From an uncultured Caulobacter sp. (GTDB lineage Bacteria; Pseudomonadota; Alphaproteobacteria; Caulobacterales; Caulobacteraceae): DNA of 64,000 nucleotides. The first letter of the stretch is position 1, and each line of letters begins with the position of its first letter. The notes under the pieces were generated by a model, which was given only the letters and a program-made list of their open reading frames with translations, did no database searches and had not been told where the DNA came from. The stretch covers positions 310,001 to 374,000 of the forward strand of contig CAJYMH010000031.1 in NCBI GenBank assembly GCA_913776195.1, in the 5' to 3' direction. Shown one piece after another: positions 18,372 to 26,870 of this stretch. The position numbers and the translations under genes are program-made.

Positions 18372-20582
18372 ATGAACATTCAATCGAGCGCGGGGCCCGC
18401 CCGCCTTCGTCGCGCCGGCACGACGATGATGGCCGGCGCCTCGCTGGCAGCCCTGGCCATAGCCTTCGCCAGCCCGGTTCGAGCCCAGACCGTTTCGGAG
18501 GGGACCGCCGTCGCCGCGGTGGACGAGATCGTCGTCACCGCCCGTCGTCGGGATGAACGCCTGCAAGACGTGCCGGCGGCCGTCACCGCCTTCTCCTCGA
18601 CCTCGCTGCAGAACATGCAGGCCACGAATGTCGGCGACCTGCAGGGCTCGGTGCCGAACCTGACCATCCACGAGGGGGATGCCTCCAACGCGGTGGTTTA
18701 TGTGCGCGGCGTCGGCCAGATCGACAGCCTGGCCTTCGCCGACCCCGGCGTCGGGGTCTATGTGGACGACGTCTATCTTGGCCGCGCCCAAGGCGCCTTC
18801 CTCGACGTCTATGACGTGGACCGGATCGAGGTGCTGCGCGGGCCTCAGGGCACGCTCTACGGCCGCAACACCATCGGCGGCGCGGTGAAGTTCGTCTCCA
18901 AGCCGCTGAGCAGCGACTTCAACGGCGCCCTGGAAGCCACGGTGGGCGACTACGACCGCGTCGAGCTGAAGGGTTCGATGGGCGGCGCCCTCGTGCAGGA
19001 CAAGCTGCTGGCCAAGGCCGCCTTCGCCTACGCCGCGCGCGACGGCTACAGCCTTAACGCGCTGGACGGCCAGAGCGATGGGGACAAGAACCTGCTGGCT
19101 GGCCGCCTGGCCTTCGAATACCGAGCCAGCGAGGATTTCAGCCTGCGACTGAATATCGACGGATCGCGTGACCGTCCGGACCGCTCGCGCACGCCGGCCA
19201 GGGCCACGCCGGTGTTCGGCGCGCCGGCCAGTCTGGATCGCCCCTTCGACGTCAACGCCAACTTCAACACCTTGGCCGATCTGTCGACCGCCGGGGTCTC
19301 CCTGATCGCCGACTGGAAGCTGTCCGACACCATCGGACTGAAGTCGATCACGGCCTATCGGAAGATGTCGTACGACTCCAATCTCGACCTGGACGCCACG
19401 ACCCAGTCGATCTTCGGCGTCTATGTCCGCGAGGATCAGGATCAGATCAGCCAGGAGCTGCAGCTGAACTACAGCAGCGACCGCCTCACCGCGGTAGGCG
19501 GCCTATTCTGGTTCAAGGAGCACGACGACACCTTGAGCGGCCTGCTCGGCCCGGCCATCGGACTGGTCACCGGTTCGCAGAACGACCAGCACAACGAAAG
19601 CTGGGCCGCCTACGGTCAGGGCAGCTACAGCCTGACCGACCAGCTCTCGGTCACCGCCGGTCTGCGCTACACGCACGAGAAGAAGGACTTCTTCCGCACC
19701 CAGAAGTTTTTCGCCGCGACGGTGACCACCTTGCCGGTGCCCTACGACCAGGGCCCGTTCGCCACCTTCATCGACACCTCGGACAAGTGGAGCTCGTTCA
19801 CCCCGCGCCTGGGCGTGGACTACAAGATCAGCGACGACGTGCTCGCCTACGCCAGCGTCAGCCGGGGCTTCAAGAGCGGCGGCTTTGACGGCCGGGCCAA
19901 CGACGCCGCCGGCGCTCGCGCTTATGATCCTGAAACCCTGTGGGCCTATGAGGCGGGCCTGAAGACCACCCTGCTGGACCGTCGCCTGACGGCCAACATG
20001 GCGGTATTCTGGAACGACTACACCGACCTGCAACTGTCCAGCTTCACCGCCGACTCCAGCGGCGCCTTCACCGCCCTGTTCACCAATGCCGGCGCAGCCA
20101 CTATCCGGGGCGCGGAGCTGGAGCTGGTCGCGCGGCCGATCCGGCCCCTGACCCTGAACTTCGTGCTCGGCTATCTGGACGGCCAGTATGACGAGTACAT
20201 CGGCCCGGGCGGCCGCGACATCAGCGACCAGCGCGAACTGGTCAACGCGCCCAAGTGGGACGGCAAGGTCGGCGCTGTCTATCGCTTCGACCTGAAGGGC
20301 GGCGGCTCGCTCACCTTCGGCGCCGATGCGGCCTTCCGCAGCAAGACCTATCGCACGGTCTCCAGCAGCGAGATCCTCGCCCAGAAGGGCTACGTCCTGG
20401 TCGACGCCTTCGCCCGTTGGCAGGACGCGCGGGACAAGTGGTTCGTCCAGGCGGGAATTAAGAACCTCACCGATAAACGCTACATCGAGCAGGGCTTCGA
20501 CCTGTCGGACTCGCTCGGTTACCAGCTGGCCTATTTCGGCGCCCCGCGCACCGTGTCGGCCACCATCGGCGTCGCGTTCTAG
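18372..20582 (+). CDS. TonB-dependent receptor (small-molecule type)
   Basis: A 736-residue outer-membrane receptor that would take up a substrate using TonB energy. It has a signal peptide ending near residue 40 (ASPVRAQ), a TonB box-like segment (VDEIVVTARRR), a plug domain through about residue 175 (QDVPAAVTAF, GVYVDDVYLGR, VEVLRGPQGTLYGRNTIGGAV), then a beta-barrel ending in the aromatic-terminated strand VSATIGVAF. The ATG at 18372 follows a GGGGGG-ACA ribosome-binding site. It is followed 5 bp later by an esterase gene, so the pair may import and hydrolyse an ester compound. The substrate is unknown; the closest general type is the sterol/aromatic- or siderophore-like receptors. Confidence 0.92.
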   Translation: MNIQSSAGPARLRRAGTTMMAGASLAALAIAFASPVRAQTVSEGTAVAAVDEIVVTARRRDERLQDVPAAVTAFSSTSLQNMQATNVGDLQGSVPNLTIHEGDASNAVVYVRGVGQIDSLAFADPGVGVYVDDVYLGRAQGAFLDVYDVDRIEVLRGPQGTLYGRNTIGGAVKFVSKPLSSDFNGALEATVGDYDRVELKGSMGGALVQDKLLAKAAFAYAARDGYSLNALDGQSDGDKNLLAGRLAFEYRASEDFSLRLNIDGSRDRPDRSRTPARATPVFGAPASLDRPFDVNANFNTLADLSTAGVSLIADWKLSDTIGLKSITAYRKMSYDSNLDLDATTQSIFGVYVREDQDQISQELQLNYSSDRLTAVGGLFWFKEHDDTLSGLLGPAIGLVTGSQNDQHNESWAAYGQGSYSLTDQLSVTAGLRYTHEKKDFFRTQKFFAATVTTLPVPYDQGPFATFIDTSDKWSSFTPRLGVDYKISDDVLAYASVSRGFKSGGFDGRANDAAGARAYDPETLWAYEAGLKTTLLDRRLTANMAVFWNDYTDLQLSSFTADSSGAFTALFTNAGAATIRGAELELVARPIRPLTLNFVLGYLDGQYDEYIGPGGRDISDQRELVNAPKWDGKVGAVYRFDLKGGGSLTFGADAAFRSKTYRTVSSSEILAQKGYVLVDAFARWQDARDKWFVQAGIKNLTDKRYIEQGFDLSDSLGYQLAYFGAPRTVSATIGVAF

Positions 20583-20587
20583 CGCCG

Positions 20588-21529
20588 ATGTCGGACCCTT
20601 ACGTCGATCCTGACACCGAACGCCTTCTGGCGCGCATGGCTGGGGACTTCGCCGCCGCGCCCGCAGAGCCGACGGTCCGGGAAAGACGTGAGGGTCTGGC
20701 GGCGGCCGCCGCCCTTTATGGGCCGGACCCCACGCCGGTCGGGCGCGTCGAGTCTCTGCTTATCGACGGCCCCGGCGGACCGCTGCCGCTTCGAATCTAC
20801 TGGCCGGTCGAGGCCGCCGGCGTGCTTCCGCTGCTGCTGCACATTCACGGCGGCGGCTGGGTGCTTGGCGATCCCGACGCCTATGAGCGGGTGGCGCGCG
20901 CCTACTGCGCCCTTGGCGGCTGCGTGGTGGTCGATGTCGACTATCGCCGAGCGCCGGAGAACCGTTTCCCCGCCGCTCTGCTGGATTGCGAGGCGGCCCT
21001 GGCCTGGGCCGCCGCCAACGCCGTGTCCCTGGGGGCAGACCCGAACCGCATCGTGGTCACGGGCGACAGCGCCGGCGGCCATCTCGCAGCTTCGGTCTGC
21101 CAGCGCGCGCGTGTTCCGCTCGCCGGTCAGGTTTTGATCTATCCGGTCACCAGCGCCAGCATTGACGCCGACTTCGCCTCACGCACGGTGCTGGGCGACG
21201 GCCGCTGGTTCCTGCGCCATTTCGACATCGTCCGGGCGGAAACGGAATATTTCTCGAGACCGGAGGATCAGGATTCCCCGGCCGGGTCGCCTTTGTCGGC
21301 GCCGATCGAACTTCTGGCGAATTCCCCGCCGACCCTGATCGTGACCGCTTCCCTGGATCCTCTCGTAGACGAGGGGCGCGCCTATGCGCAGGCCCTGGCC
21401 GCGGCCGGCGTGCCGACGACCTACCGCTGCGCCGAGGGGACGATACACGCCTTCGTCCTGTTCGCCGGCCAGATCGCCCTGGGGCGCGAGGTGCTGGAGC
21501 AGGTCGGCGCCTTCATCCGCGCGGCCTAG
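20588..21529 (+). CDS. Alpha/beta hydrolase (hormone-sensitive lipase type esterase)
   Basis: A 313-residue carboxylesterase of the HSL/acetyl-hydrolase type. It has the oxyanion-hole motif HGGGW at about residues 91-95, the nucleophile elbow GDSAGG near residue 160, and the Asp and His of the triad in ASLDPLVDEG and GTIHAF. There is no signal peptide, so it acts in the cytoplasm. It follows the TonB receptor by 5 bp and is almost certainly cotranscribed, which suggests that it hydrolyses a compound imported by that receptor. Its 3' end overlaps the convergent GST gene by 4 bp. Confidence 0.9.
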   Translation: MSDPYVDPDTERLLARMAGDFAAAPAEPTVRERREGLAAAAALYGPDPTPVGRVESLLIDGPGGPLPLRIYWPVEAAGVLPLLLHIHGGGWVLGDPDAYERVARAYCALGGCVVVDVDYRRAPENRFPAALLDCEAALAWAAANAVSLGADPNRIVVTGDSAGGHLAASVCQRARVPLAGQVLIYPVTSASIDADFASRTVLGDGRWFLRHFDIVRAETEYFSRPEDQDSPAGSPLSAPIELLANSPPTLIVTASLDPLVDEGRAYAQALAAAGVPTTYRCAEGTIHAFVLFAGQIALGREVLEQVGAFIRAA

Positions 21530-22188
21530 CCCTCCCAGCCGTCCTCGAACGGGAAGCGCTTGGCCCAGAAGTCCTGCAGCAGGGGGTGCTCGTCCACGCG
21601 GCGGACCACCCGAGACAGCTTTGGCGCCGCCTCGTAGAAGCGCCGACGACGGGGCCGCCAACGGCTGATGACCGTCACATAGAGATCCAGAACGGTGAGC
21701 TGTTCGCCCAGGATGTAGGTGCCGGGCTCCACCTGCTCATCCATCATCCGCCAGCAGTCGGCGATGCGCTCGATGGTCCGCTCCACGATCACCGCCTCGG
21801 CCTCCGGCCCTTCGGCCAGGCGCGAGGGTTCGTCCCGGACCCAGAACATCGAATAGATGCTGGCCGGAATGTAGGTCATCCAGCGCAAGAACTGCTTGCG
21901 GCGCGGATCGGTCAGGCCGGGGGCCAGCCCCGCCTCCGGATGGCTGTCCGCCAGCCAAGTCAGGATGGCGGCGCTTTCGGTCATCACCTCGCCGTCGGGA
22001 AACACCAGGGCCGGGATCTGTCGCATCGGGTTGACGGTGGCGACCTTGGACCGCTCCGCCTCGCCCTCCCAGGTGGGAGCCTCGATCACCTCATATTCAA
22101 TGCCCAAAAGGGTGAGGGCCGCCTCCACGGGAACCGAGCCGGAACCCGCCGCGCCGTAAATGGTCAAGTTTTCAGGCTTGTGGATCAT
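21526..22188 (-). CDS. Glutathione S-transferase family protein
   Basis: A 220-residue protein with an N-terminal thioredoxin-like GST domain (LTIYGAAGSGSVPVEAALTLLGIEYEVIE, with NPMRQIPALVFPDGEVMTESAAI holding the cis-Pro and the Glu-Ser glutathione-binding pair) and a C-terminal helical domain. It would conjugate or reduce electrophiles with glutathione in the cytoplasm. Single gene, convergent with the esterase and divergent from nrdB. The class is unclear; the Ser in GSGS could be the catalytic residue. Confidence 0.88.
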   Translation of the reverse strand: MIHKPENLTIYGAAGSGSVPVEAALTLLGIEYEVIEAPTWEGEAERSKVATVNPMRQIPALVFPDGEVMTESAAILTWLADSHPEAGLAPGLTDPRRKQFLRWMTYIPASIYSMFWVRDEPSRLAEGPEAEAVIVERTIERIADCWRMMDEQVEPGTYILGEQLTVLDLYVTVISRWRPRRRRFYEAAPKLSRVVRRVDEHPLLQDFWAKRFPFEDGWEG

Positions 22189-22226
22189 TCCTGACTCCTG
22201 TGGATCGAAACGCTAAATATGGTTGC

Positions 22227-22245
22227 TGGGTGCTTTACGCACCCA
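22227..22245. promoter_or_regulatory. Hairpin in the nrdB upstream region
   Basis: TGGGTGC and GCACCCA form a perfect 7-bp inverted repeat around TTTAC, 58 bp before the nrdB start and between two divergent genes. It may be a protein-binding site or a leader hairpin. An exact NrdR box cannot be made out. Confidence 0.35.
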
Positions 22246-22303
22246 AGATGTTGGGCGATGGTGAGGGCGTTCAAACGCATCCTCTGACTCGTAGAGCCGT
22301 CCC

Positions 22304-23344
22304 ATGACCGCTTCCTCGCTCGCCCTCCCTGGCCTGCTGACCTCCTCCATCGGCTACAAGCCTTTCCGCTATCCGTGGGCTTACGACTTCTGGAAAAAGC
22401 AGCAACAGGTCCATTGGATGCCTGAAGAGGTGCCGCTGGGCGAGGACCTCAAGGACTGGGCCACCAAGCTGAACGACAAGGAGCGCAATCTGCTGACGCA
22501 GATCTTCCGCTTCTTCACGCAGTCGGACGTCGAGGTCGCCGACAACTACATGGAACGCTACGGCCGGGTCTTCAAACCCACCGAAGTGAAGATGATGCTC
22601 TCCTCGTTCGCGAACATGGAGACCATCCACATCGCCGCCTACGCGCTGCTGCTCGAGACGATCGGCATGCCGGAGAGCGAGTTCGGCGCGTTCATGGAAT
22701 ACGAGGCCCTCAAGGCCAAGCACGACTACATGCAGCAGTTCGGCGTCGATACGAACGCCGACATCGCCCGCACGCTCGCCATGTTCGGCGGCTTCACCGA
22801 GGGGCTGCAGCTGTTCGCGTCCTTCGCGATGCTGATGAACTTCCCGCGCTTCAACAAGATGAAGGGCATGGGCCAGATCGTGTCCTGGTCGGTGCGCGAC
22901 GAGAGCCTGCACTGCGAAGGCATCATCAAGCTCTACCACGCCTTCAACAAGGAGACGCAGTGCGTCACCAAGGCCGTGGCCGACGACATCGTCGACTGCT
23001 GCAAGCACGTGGTGGGCCTGGAAGACAAGTTCATCGACCTGGCCTTCGAAGCCGGCGACGTCCAGGGCATGACCCCGGACGACATCAAGCAGTACATCCG
23101 CTTCATCGCCGACTGGCGCCTGCGCCAGCTGGAGCTGCCGGAAGTCTACGGCGTGAAGGAAAATCCGCTGCCGTGGCTGCAGAGCCTGCTGTCGGGCGTC
23201 GAACACGCCAACTTCTTCGAGGCCCGCGCCACGGAATATTCCAAGGCCGCCACTAAGGGCCAATGGCACGGCAATGAAGGTGTCTGGTCCAACTTCGACC
23301 AGATGCTGGCGAAGCGCACCGAGAACAGCGTCCCCGCCGAATAG
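22304..23344 (+). CDS. nrdB: Class I ribonucleotide reductase, beta subunit
   Basis: A 346-residue radical-generating small subunit that works with NrdA to make deoxyribonucleotides. The first iron ligands and radical Tyr keep the canonical spacing: Asp75, Glu106, His109 and Tyr113 (E-x2-H-x3-Y). The second set is seen in GGFTEGLQ and VRDESLHCEG (E-x2-H). The C-terminus ends FDQMLAKRTENSVPAE. Its length is usual for the Ia type with a tyrosyl radical. nrdA is not adjacent, as in Caulobacter, where the two are separate. A hairpin terminator follows the stop. Confidence 0.96.
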   Translation: MTASSLALPGLLTSSIGYKPFRYPWAYDFWKKQQQVHWMPEEVPLGEDLKDWATKLNDKERNLLTQIFRFFTQSDVEVADNYMERYGRVFKPTEVKMMLSSFANMETIHIAAYALLLETIGMPESEFGAFMEYEALKAKHDYMQQFGVDTNADIARTLAMFGGFTEGLQLFASFAMLMNFPRFNKMKGMGQIVSWSVRDESLHCEGIIKLYHAFNKETQCVTKAVADDIVDCCKHVVGLEDKFIDLAFEAGDVQGMTPDDIKQYIRFIADWRLRQLELPEVYGVKENPLPWLQSLLSGVEHANFFEARATEYSKAATKGQWHGNEGVWSNFDQMLAKRTENSVPAE

Positions 23345-23368
23345 TCGGCGCGGAGATCGACGATTGCG

Positions 23369-23402
23369 AAGGGCGGCGGGAGCGGAACACCCGCCGCCCT
23401 TT
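23369..23402 (+). terminator. Terminator of nrdB
   Basis: AAGGGCGGCGGG pairs with CCGCCGCCCTTT around a 10-base loop and is followed by CT-rich sequence, 24 bp after the nrdB stop. A strong GC stem with a modest U-tract. Confidence 0.75.
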
Positions 23403-23432
23403 CTCATTGCGCCTCCATCAACGGAGCGCACC

Positions 23433-23645
23433 ATGACCGAAAAGAGCTTCAAGGCCGGCGACAAGGTGAAGTGGGATCACAGCCAGGGGACCACGACCGG
23501 CAAGGTCATCCGAAAACAGACCCGCGCCACGCACATCAAGGGTCATAAGGTCGCCGCCAGCAAGGACGACCCCCAGTACATCGTCGAAGGCGGCAAGACC
23601 GGCGCCCGCGCGGCGCACAAGCCGTCAGAGCTGCGAAAGGCCTGA
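23433..23645 (+). CDS. Small Tudor-like (hypervirulence-associated HVA1 family) protein
   Basis: A 70-residue basic protein reading MTEKSFKAGDKVKWDHSQG, then TTGKVIRKQT, IKGHKVAASKDDPQYIVE and the closing AAHKPSEL. This matches the small HVA1/DUF2945 Tudor-like family, whose members are single SH3-like barrels. Their biochemical role is not settled; an association with stress or virulence has been proposed. The ATG at 23433 is preceded by ACGGAG. A longer in-frame reading back into nrdB is rejected. A bidirectional terminator follows. Confidence 0.82.
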   Translation: MTEKSFKAGDKVKWDHSQGTTTGKVIRKQTRATHIKGHKVAASKDDPQYIVEGGKTGARAAHKPSELRKA

Positions 23646-23651
23646 ACGAAA

Positions 23652-23677
23652 AAGGGCGAGGCTCGCGCCTCGCCCTT
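23652..23677. terminator. Bidirectional terminator between HVA1-like gene and dctA
   Basis: AAGGGCGAGG pairs perfectly with CCTCGCCCTT around CTCGCG. On the minus strand the stem is followed by TTTCG after CCCTT, giving a five-T run that serves dctA; on the plus strand the tail is TTGATCTT and serves the small gene upstream. Confidence 0.8.
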
Positions 23678-23717
23678 GATCTTGTCGGTCGCGCGCGGCG
23701 CCGATGATCCGAGGGAC

Positions 23718-24974
23718 CTAGTGGCCCTTTATGGGCTCCACCGTCTCGACCGGATCGCCGAGCTGCTTCTCCCACTTGCCGACCACGACGGCGGCCACCG
23801 AGTTGCCGACCACGTTGGTGGCGCTGCGGCCCATGTCCAGCAGGTGATCCACCGCCAAGATCAGCAGCAGGCCCGCTTCGGGCAGCTTGAAGTAGGTGAG
23901 GGTGGCGCTGATCACCACCAGCGAGGCGCGAGGCACGCCGGCCATGCCCTTGGACGTGACCATCAGCAGCAGCAGCATGGTGATCTGCTGGGCGATGGAC
24001 AGCTCCACGCCGTAGACCTGGGCGATGAACAGCACCGCGAAGGTGCAGTACATCATCGAGCCGTCGAGGTTGAACGAGTAGCCCAGCGGCAGGACGAAGC
24101 TGACGATGCGGCGGTTGACGCCGAACTTCTCCAGCATCTCCATGGTCCGCGGATAGGCGGCCTCCGAGCTGGCCACCGAGAAGGCTAGCAGGGCTGGAGT
24201 GCGGATTTCCTTGAAAAGGCCGACAGCCCGCATGCCGATAAAGGCGAAGGCCGCCGCGAACAGCAGGCCCCACAGCACGCCCAGCGACAGATAGAAGCCG
24301 CCGACGAACTTGGCGTAGGTGCCCAGAACTCCGATGCCCTGGGTGGCGATGGTCGAGGCGAGGGCGGCGAAGATGGCGATGGGCGCCAGCTTCATCACAT
24401 AGCCGGTGACCTTCAGCATGATGGCGGTGATCTGCTCGACCAGGGTCAGAACCGCCGGCGCCTTGTCGTCGAGGGCGGCCACGGCCGTGCCGACGAAGAT
24501 CGAGAACACCACGATCTGCAGGATCTCGTTCTTGGCCATGGCGTCGATGGCCGAGGCGGGAACGAGGTGGGTGACGAAGTTGCTCAGGGTGAAGGCCGCG
24601 ACCTCGATGCCCGAGCTTTCGGTGACCGGCGGCGGCGTCAGGGACAGGCCCGATCCTGGCGAGATGAGGTGCACCATGATCAGGCCGATGGTCAGCGACA
24701 CGATCGAGGCGCCGATGAACCAACCCATGGTCTTGACGCCCACGCGGCCGATGGCGCCGGCGTCTTCCATGTGCGCGATGCCGGACACCAAGGTGGCGAA
24801 CACCAGAGGCGCGATGATCATCTTGATCAGGCGCAAGAAGAGGTCGGTCAGAACCTTCAGGCCGGTCGCCAACTGTTCGATCTGCTCCGGCGGCAGCGCG
24901 ATGTGGCAGATCCAGCCGACAACGACCCCGAGGACCATGGATCCGACGATGAGATAGGCGAACAGACGGTTCAT
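23718..24974 (-). CDS. dctA: Dicarboxylate/amino acid:cation symporter
   Basis: A 418-residue inner-membrane transporter of the DAACS (glutamate/C4-dicarboxylate) family. It has the expected run of hydrophobic segments, the Ser-rich re-entrant loop (SVASSEAAYP), the GYSFNLDGSMMY motif, and the second hairpin loop MAGVPRASLVV followed by DHLLDMGRSATNVVGN with the substrate-contact Asp and Asn. Such proteins import succinate, malate, fumarate or acidic amino acids with Na+ or H+; the exact substrate cannot be fixed. Start at 24974 has a GTGGGGGAC ribosome-binding site. It stands alone, divergent from the RTX fusion gene, with a striking palindrome in between. Confidence 0.88.
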   Translation of the reverse strand: MNRLFAYLIVGSMVLGVVVGWICHIALPPEQIEQLATGLKVLTDLFLRLIKMIIAPLVFATLVSGIAHMEDAGAIGRVGVKTMGWFIGASIVSLTIGLIMVHLISPGSGLSLTPPPVTESSGIEVAAFTLSNFVTHLVPASAIDAMAKNEILQIVVFSIFVGTAVAALDDKAPAVLTLVEQITAIMLKVTGYVMKLAPIAIFAALASTIATQGIGVLGTYAKFVGGFYLSLGVLWGLLFAAAFAFIGMRAVGLFKEIRTPALLAFSVASSEAAYPRTMEMLEKFGVNRRIVSFVLPLGYSFNLDGSMMYCTFAVLFIAQVYGVELSIAQQITMLLLLMVTSKGMAGVPRASLVVISATLTYFKLPEAGLLLILAVDHLLDMGRSATNVVGNSVAAVVVGKWEKQLGDPVETVEPIKGH

Positions 24975-25094
24975 GCGTCCCCCACTGTTATTTTGGGCGC
25001 CTTTTTCACAGGGAAATCCGGCGACGTCCACGGCGCTGTGCGCTCTGCGCGGTCATTTGCCACCTGAAACGACGGATTTCGGGCAAAGGGTGAC

Positions 25095-25116
25095 CATGAA
25101 GAGGCTCCTCTTCATG
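25095..25116. promoter_or_regulatory. 22-bp palindrome between dctA and the RTX fusion gene
   Basis: CATGAAGAGG-CT-CCTCTTCATG, a perfect inverted repeat with 10-bp arms and a 2-bp centre. It stands 120 bp before dctA and 104 bp before the divergent surface-protein gene. A dimeric regulator site is the simplest reading; the centre is too tight for a normal RNA hairpin. A weaker CCCC-AAA-GGGG repeat lies at 25137-25148. Confidence 0.5.
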
Positions 25117-25219
25117 ACGCAGCCGCCGCGACATACCCCAAACGGGGATATGCGCCCCCCTCCCTCCCCGACACTTAAGGCGACGGAACGCCGTGCGGCG
25201 TGATGGGGAGAGATCGATT

Positions 25220-26488
25220 ATGGCCAAAGTGACCGCGGGGGCCGTCAGCGGCTTCAACATGTTCGACATGGATATCGGCGGCGTCGCCGAAGGTGATATC
25301 AGCAGCGCCACGCCCACCCAGATCGTCATCGCCTATGGCGGCGGCGACACGGACACCTTCACCGGGAATTTCACCTATTCCGGAGCGGACGTCTCTGGGG
25401 GAACGCTGACCCGTATCGACGTCCGCGTGGCCAACGCCCTGGTCTGGACCGCCAGCGATTTCAGCGCCCCGGTGCAGCAGTTCCTCGCCTGGATCGCCGC
25501 GGACGACACTGAAGCCGCCGTGCGCAGCATCCTTTCCGGCGCGGATGAGATCACCGGCTCTGCGGGCGCGGACACGCTTTATGGCGTGGGTGGGAACGAC
25601 AGGATCGACGGCGGCGCCGGAACAGACACGGTCGTCTACTCCGCCGCTTCGACCAACTACACCTGGACCCAGACCGCCAATGGCTGGATCATCGTCGATA
25701 ACCGCGCCGGCTCCCCGGACGGGACCGACACCTTGATCAATATCGAGTCGCTACGGTTTTCCGACCGCACGGTCAGCCTGACCGGCGGCGGCGCGACCCA
25801 GCCGGTTCCGGCGGTGACCACTGGCGTCGCTTCCATCCTGCGCGGCTCCAACGCGACGCTGGAAGCCGACCTTTCGGCCAAGGTGACGGCGGGGACGCTG
25901 ACCCAGGCGGCGGCGATCGCCGAGATCGTCAAGGCGGCGGACCAGACCACCTCGGTGGCGACGCTCAGCTACCTGTTCTTCACCGGCAAGATCCCAAGCG
26001 CCGGCGGCATCGACTATCTGGTCTCCGCCTCCGGCCCCAACCCGAACAATCTGAACTCCGCCTACTTCCAGTCCTTCAACCTGGAGAACCGCTACATCAA
26101 CTTCGCGGTGAACCTGGGGCGCGACGGCGAGGGCAAGACCGCCTTCCAGACGGAGTTCGGAAGTCTGAGCCTCTTCGACGCCACCAAGAAGGCCTACGCC
26201 AAGATCTTCGGAGCGGCGCCCGCCGACGCCAAGGTCACTACCTTGCTGTCCGGCGGCCGCGACGCCTATTTCGCCTCCTACGGCGGGGACGGGCTAAACG
26301 GCCAGGGGACCAAGGCGGCCATGGTCGGCTGGCTGCTGGCCGAGGCGGAGAAGGGCGACCTGGGCGTCATGGCGCGCTCCAACGCCGCTTGGCTCACCGA
26401 TCTGGCCGACGGCTCCGCCCCCTTCGCCATCGACATCACCGGCGCAGCCGCCGGCTACTACAAGAGCGAGTTCGTCTACGGGGGGTAG
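25220..26488 (+). CDS. RTX protein with C-terminal RsaA-type anchoring domain
   Basis: A 422-residue protein without a Sec signal. Residues 1 to about 100 are strand-rich and not recognised. Around residues 113-142 it has RTX-type glycine/aspartate repeats (GSAGADTLYGVGGNDRIDGGAGTD), followed by a strand region common after RTX repeats (INIESLRFSDRTVSL). From about residue 205 to the end it carries the domain found at the N-terminus of the RsaA-like protein in this window: YLFFTGKIPSAGGIDYLV, and ENRYINFAVNLG, which is identical over 12 residues between the two. In RsaA that domain binds LPS. Here it is C-terminal, where a type I secretion signal would be expected. Start 25220 follows GGGGAGAGAT. 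Probably exported by a type I system and held on the cell surface. Confidence 0.75.
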   Translation: MAKVTAGAVSGFNMFDMDIGGVAEGDISSATPTQIVIAYGGGDTDTFTGNFTYSGADVSGGTLTRIDVRVANALVWTASDFSAPVQQFLAWIAADDTEAAVRSILSGADEITGSAGADTLYGVGGNDRIDGGAGTDTVVYSAASTNYTWTQTANGWIIVDNRAGSPDGTDTLINIESLRFSDRTVSLTGGGATQPVPAVTTGVASILRGSNATLEADLSAKVTAGTLTQAAAIAEIVKAADQTTSVATLSYLFFTGKIPSAGGIDYLVSASGPNPNNLNSAYFQSFNLENRYINFAVNLGRDGEGKTAFQTEFGSLSLFDATKKAYAKIFGAAPADAKVTTLLSGGRDAYFASYGGDGLNGQGTKAAMVGWLLAEAEKGDLGVMARSNAAWLTDLADGSAPFAIDITGAAAGYYKSEFVYGG

Positions 26489-26552
26489 GGCGCTTTCCCC
26501 GGAGGGCGACGCGCGTTAGCCAGAAGACGCGCTGTTTTCCGGGGAGCCTTCC

Positions 26553-26870
26553 ATGCGTGTTCTGTTGCTGGCCGCCGCTTCGTTGCTGCTCGGCGCGGGA
26601 TCGGCCATCGCCCAGGCCTCGGACACCACCAAGGGGCGGCTGGAGCTACAGGCTGGCGGGGTTGTCTGGACGCCGTCCTGTGGGGAGCCCCGTCGGCCGG
26701 CGCGCAACACCACCTATGCGACCGCCGCCTATAACCGAGCGGTCGTCGAGTATTTCGCCTGTATCGTCGAGCAGGCCGACTACGACATCGACATGATGCA
26801 GCGCGCGGTGGTCAAGGGACGCGAGGATGCGGCCCGGCGAATGCAGGACCGTCTCCGTCGCAACCAGTAG
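26553..26870 (+). CDS. Small exported hypothetical protein
   Basis: A 105-residue protein with a clear signal peptide (about residues 1-20, ending AIAQA), leaving a mature part of about 85 residues with two Cys (in TPSCGEP and YFACIVEQ) that could form a disulphide, and a charged C-terminal helix (RAVVKGREDAARRMQDRLRR). I do not recognise the family. A GGGGAG element precedes the ATG. It follows the RTX fusion gene by 64 bp on the same strand, so it may share its transcript, but a role in that system is only a possibility. Confidence 0.65.
   Translation: MRVLLLAAASLLLGAGSAIAQASDTTKGRLELQAGGVVWTPSCGEPRRPARNTTYATAAYNRAVVEYFACIVEQADYDIDMMQRAVVKGREDAARRMQDRLRRNQ

Noticed and set aside
22201..22245. 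NrdR box upstream of nrdB
   Set aside because: CGCTAAATATGGT is only loosely similar to the consensus and there is no second box at the usual spacing.
23274..23432. N-terminal extension of the HVA1-like protein back into nrdB
   Set aside because: The extension crosses the nrdB terminator and has no family resemblance; the ATG at 23433 fits the family start.
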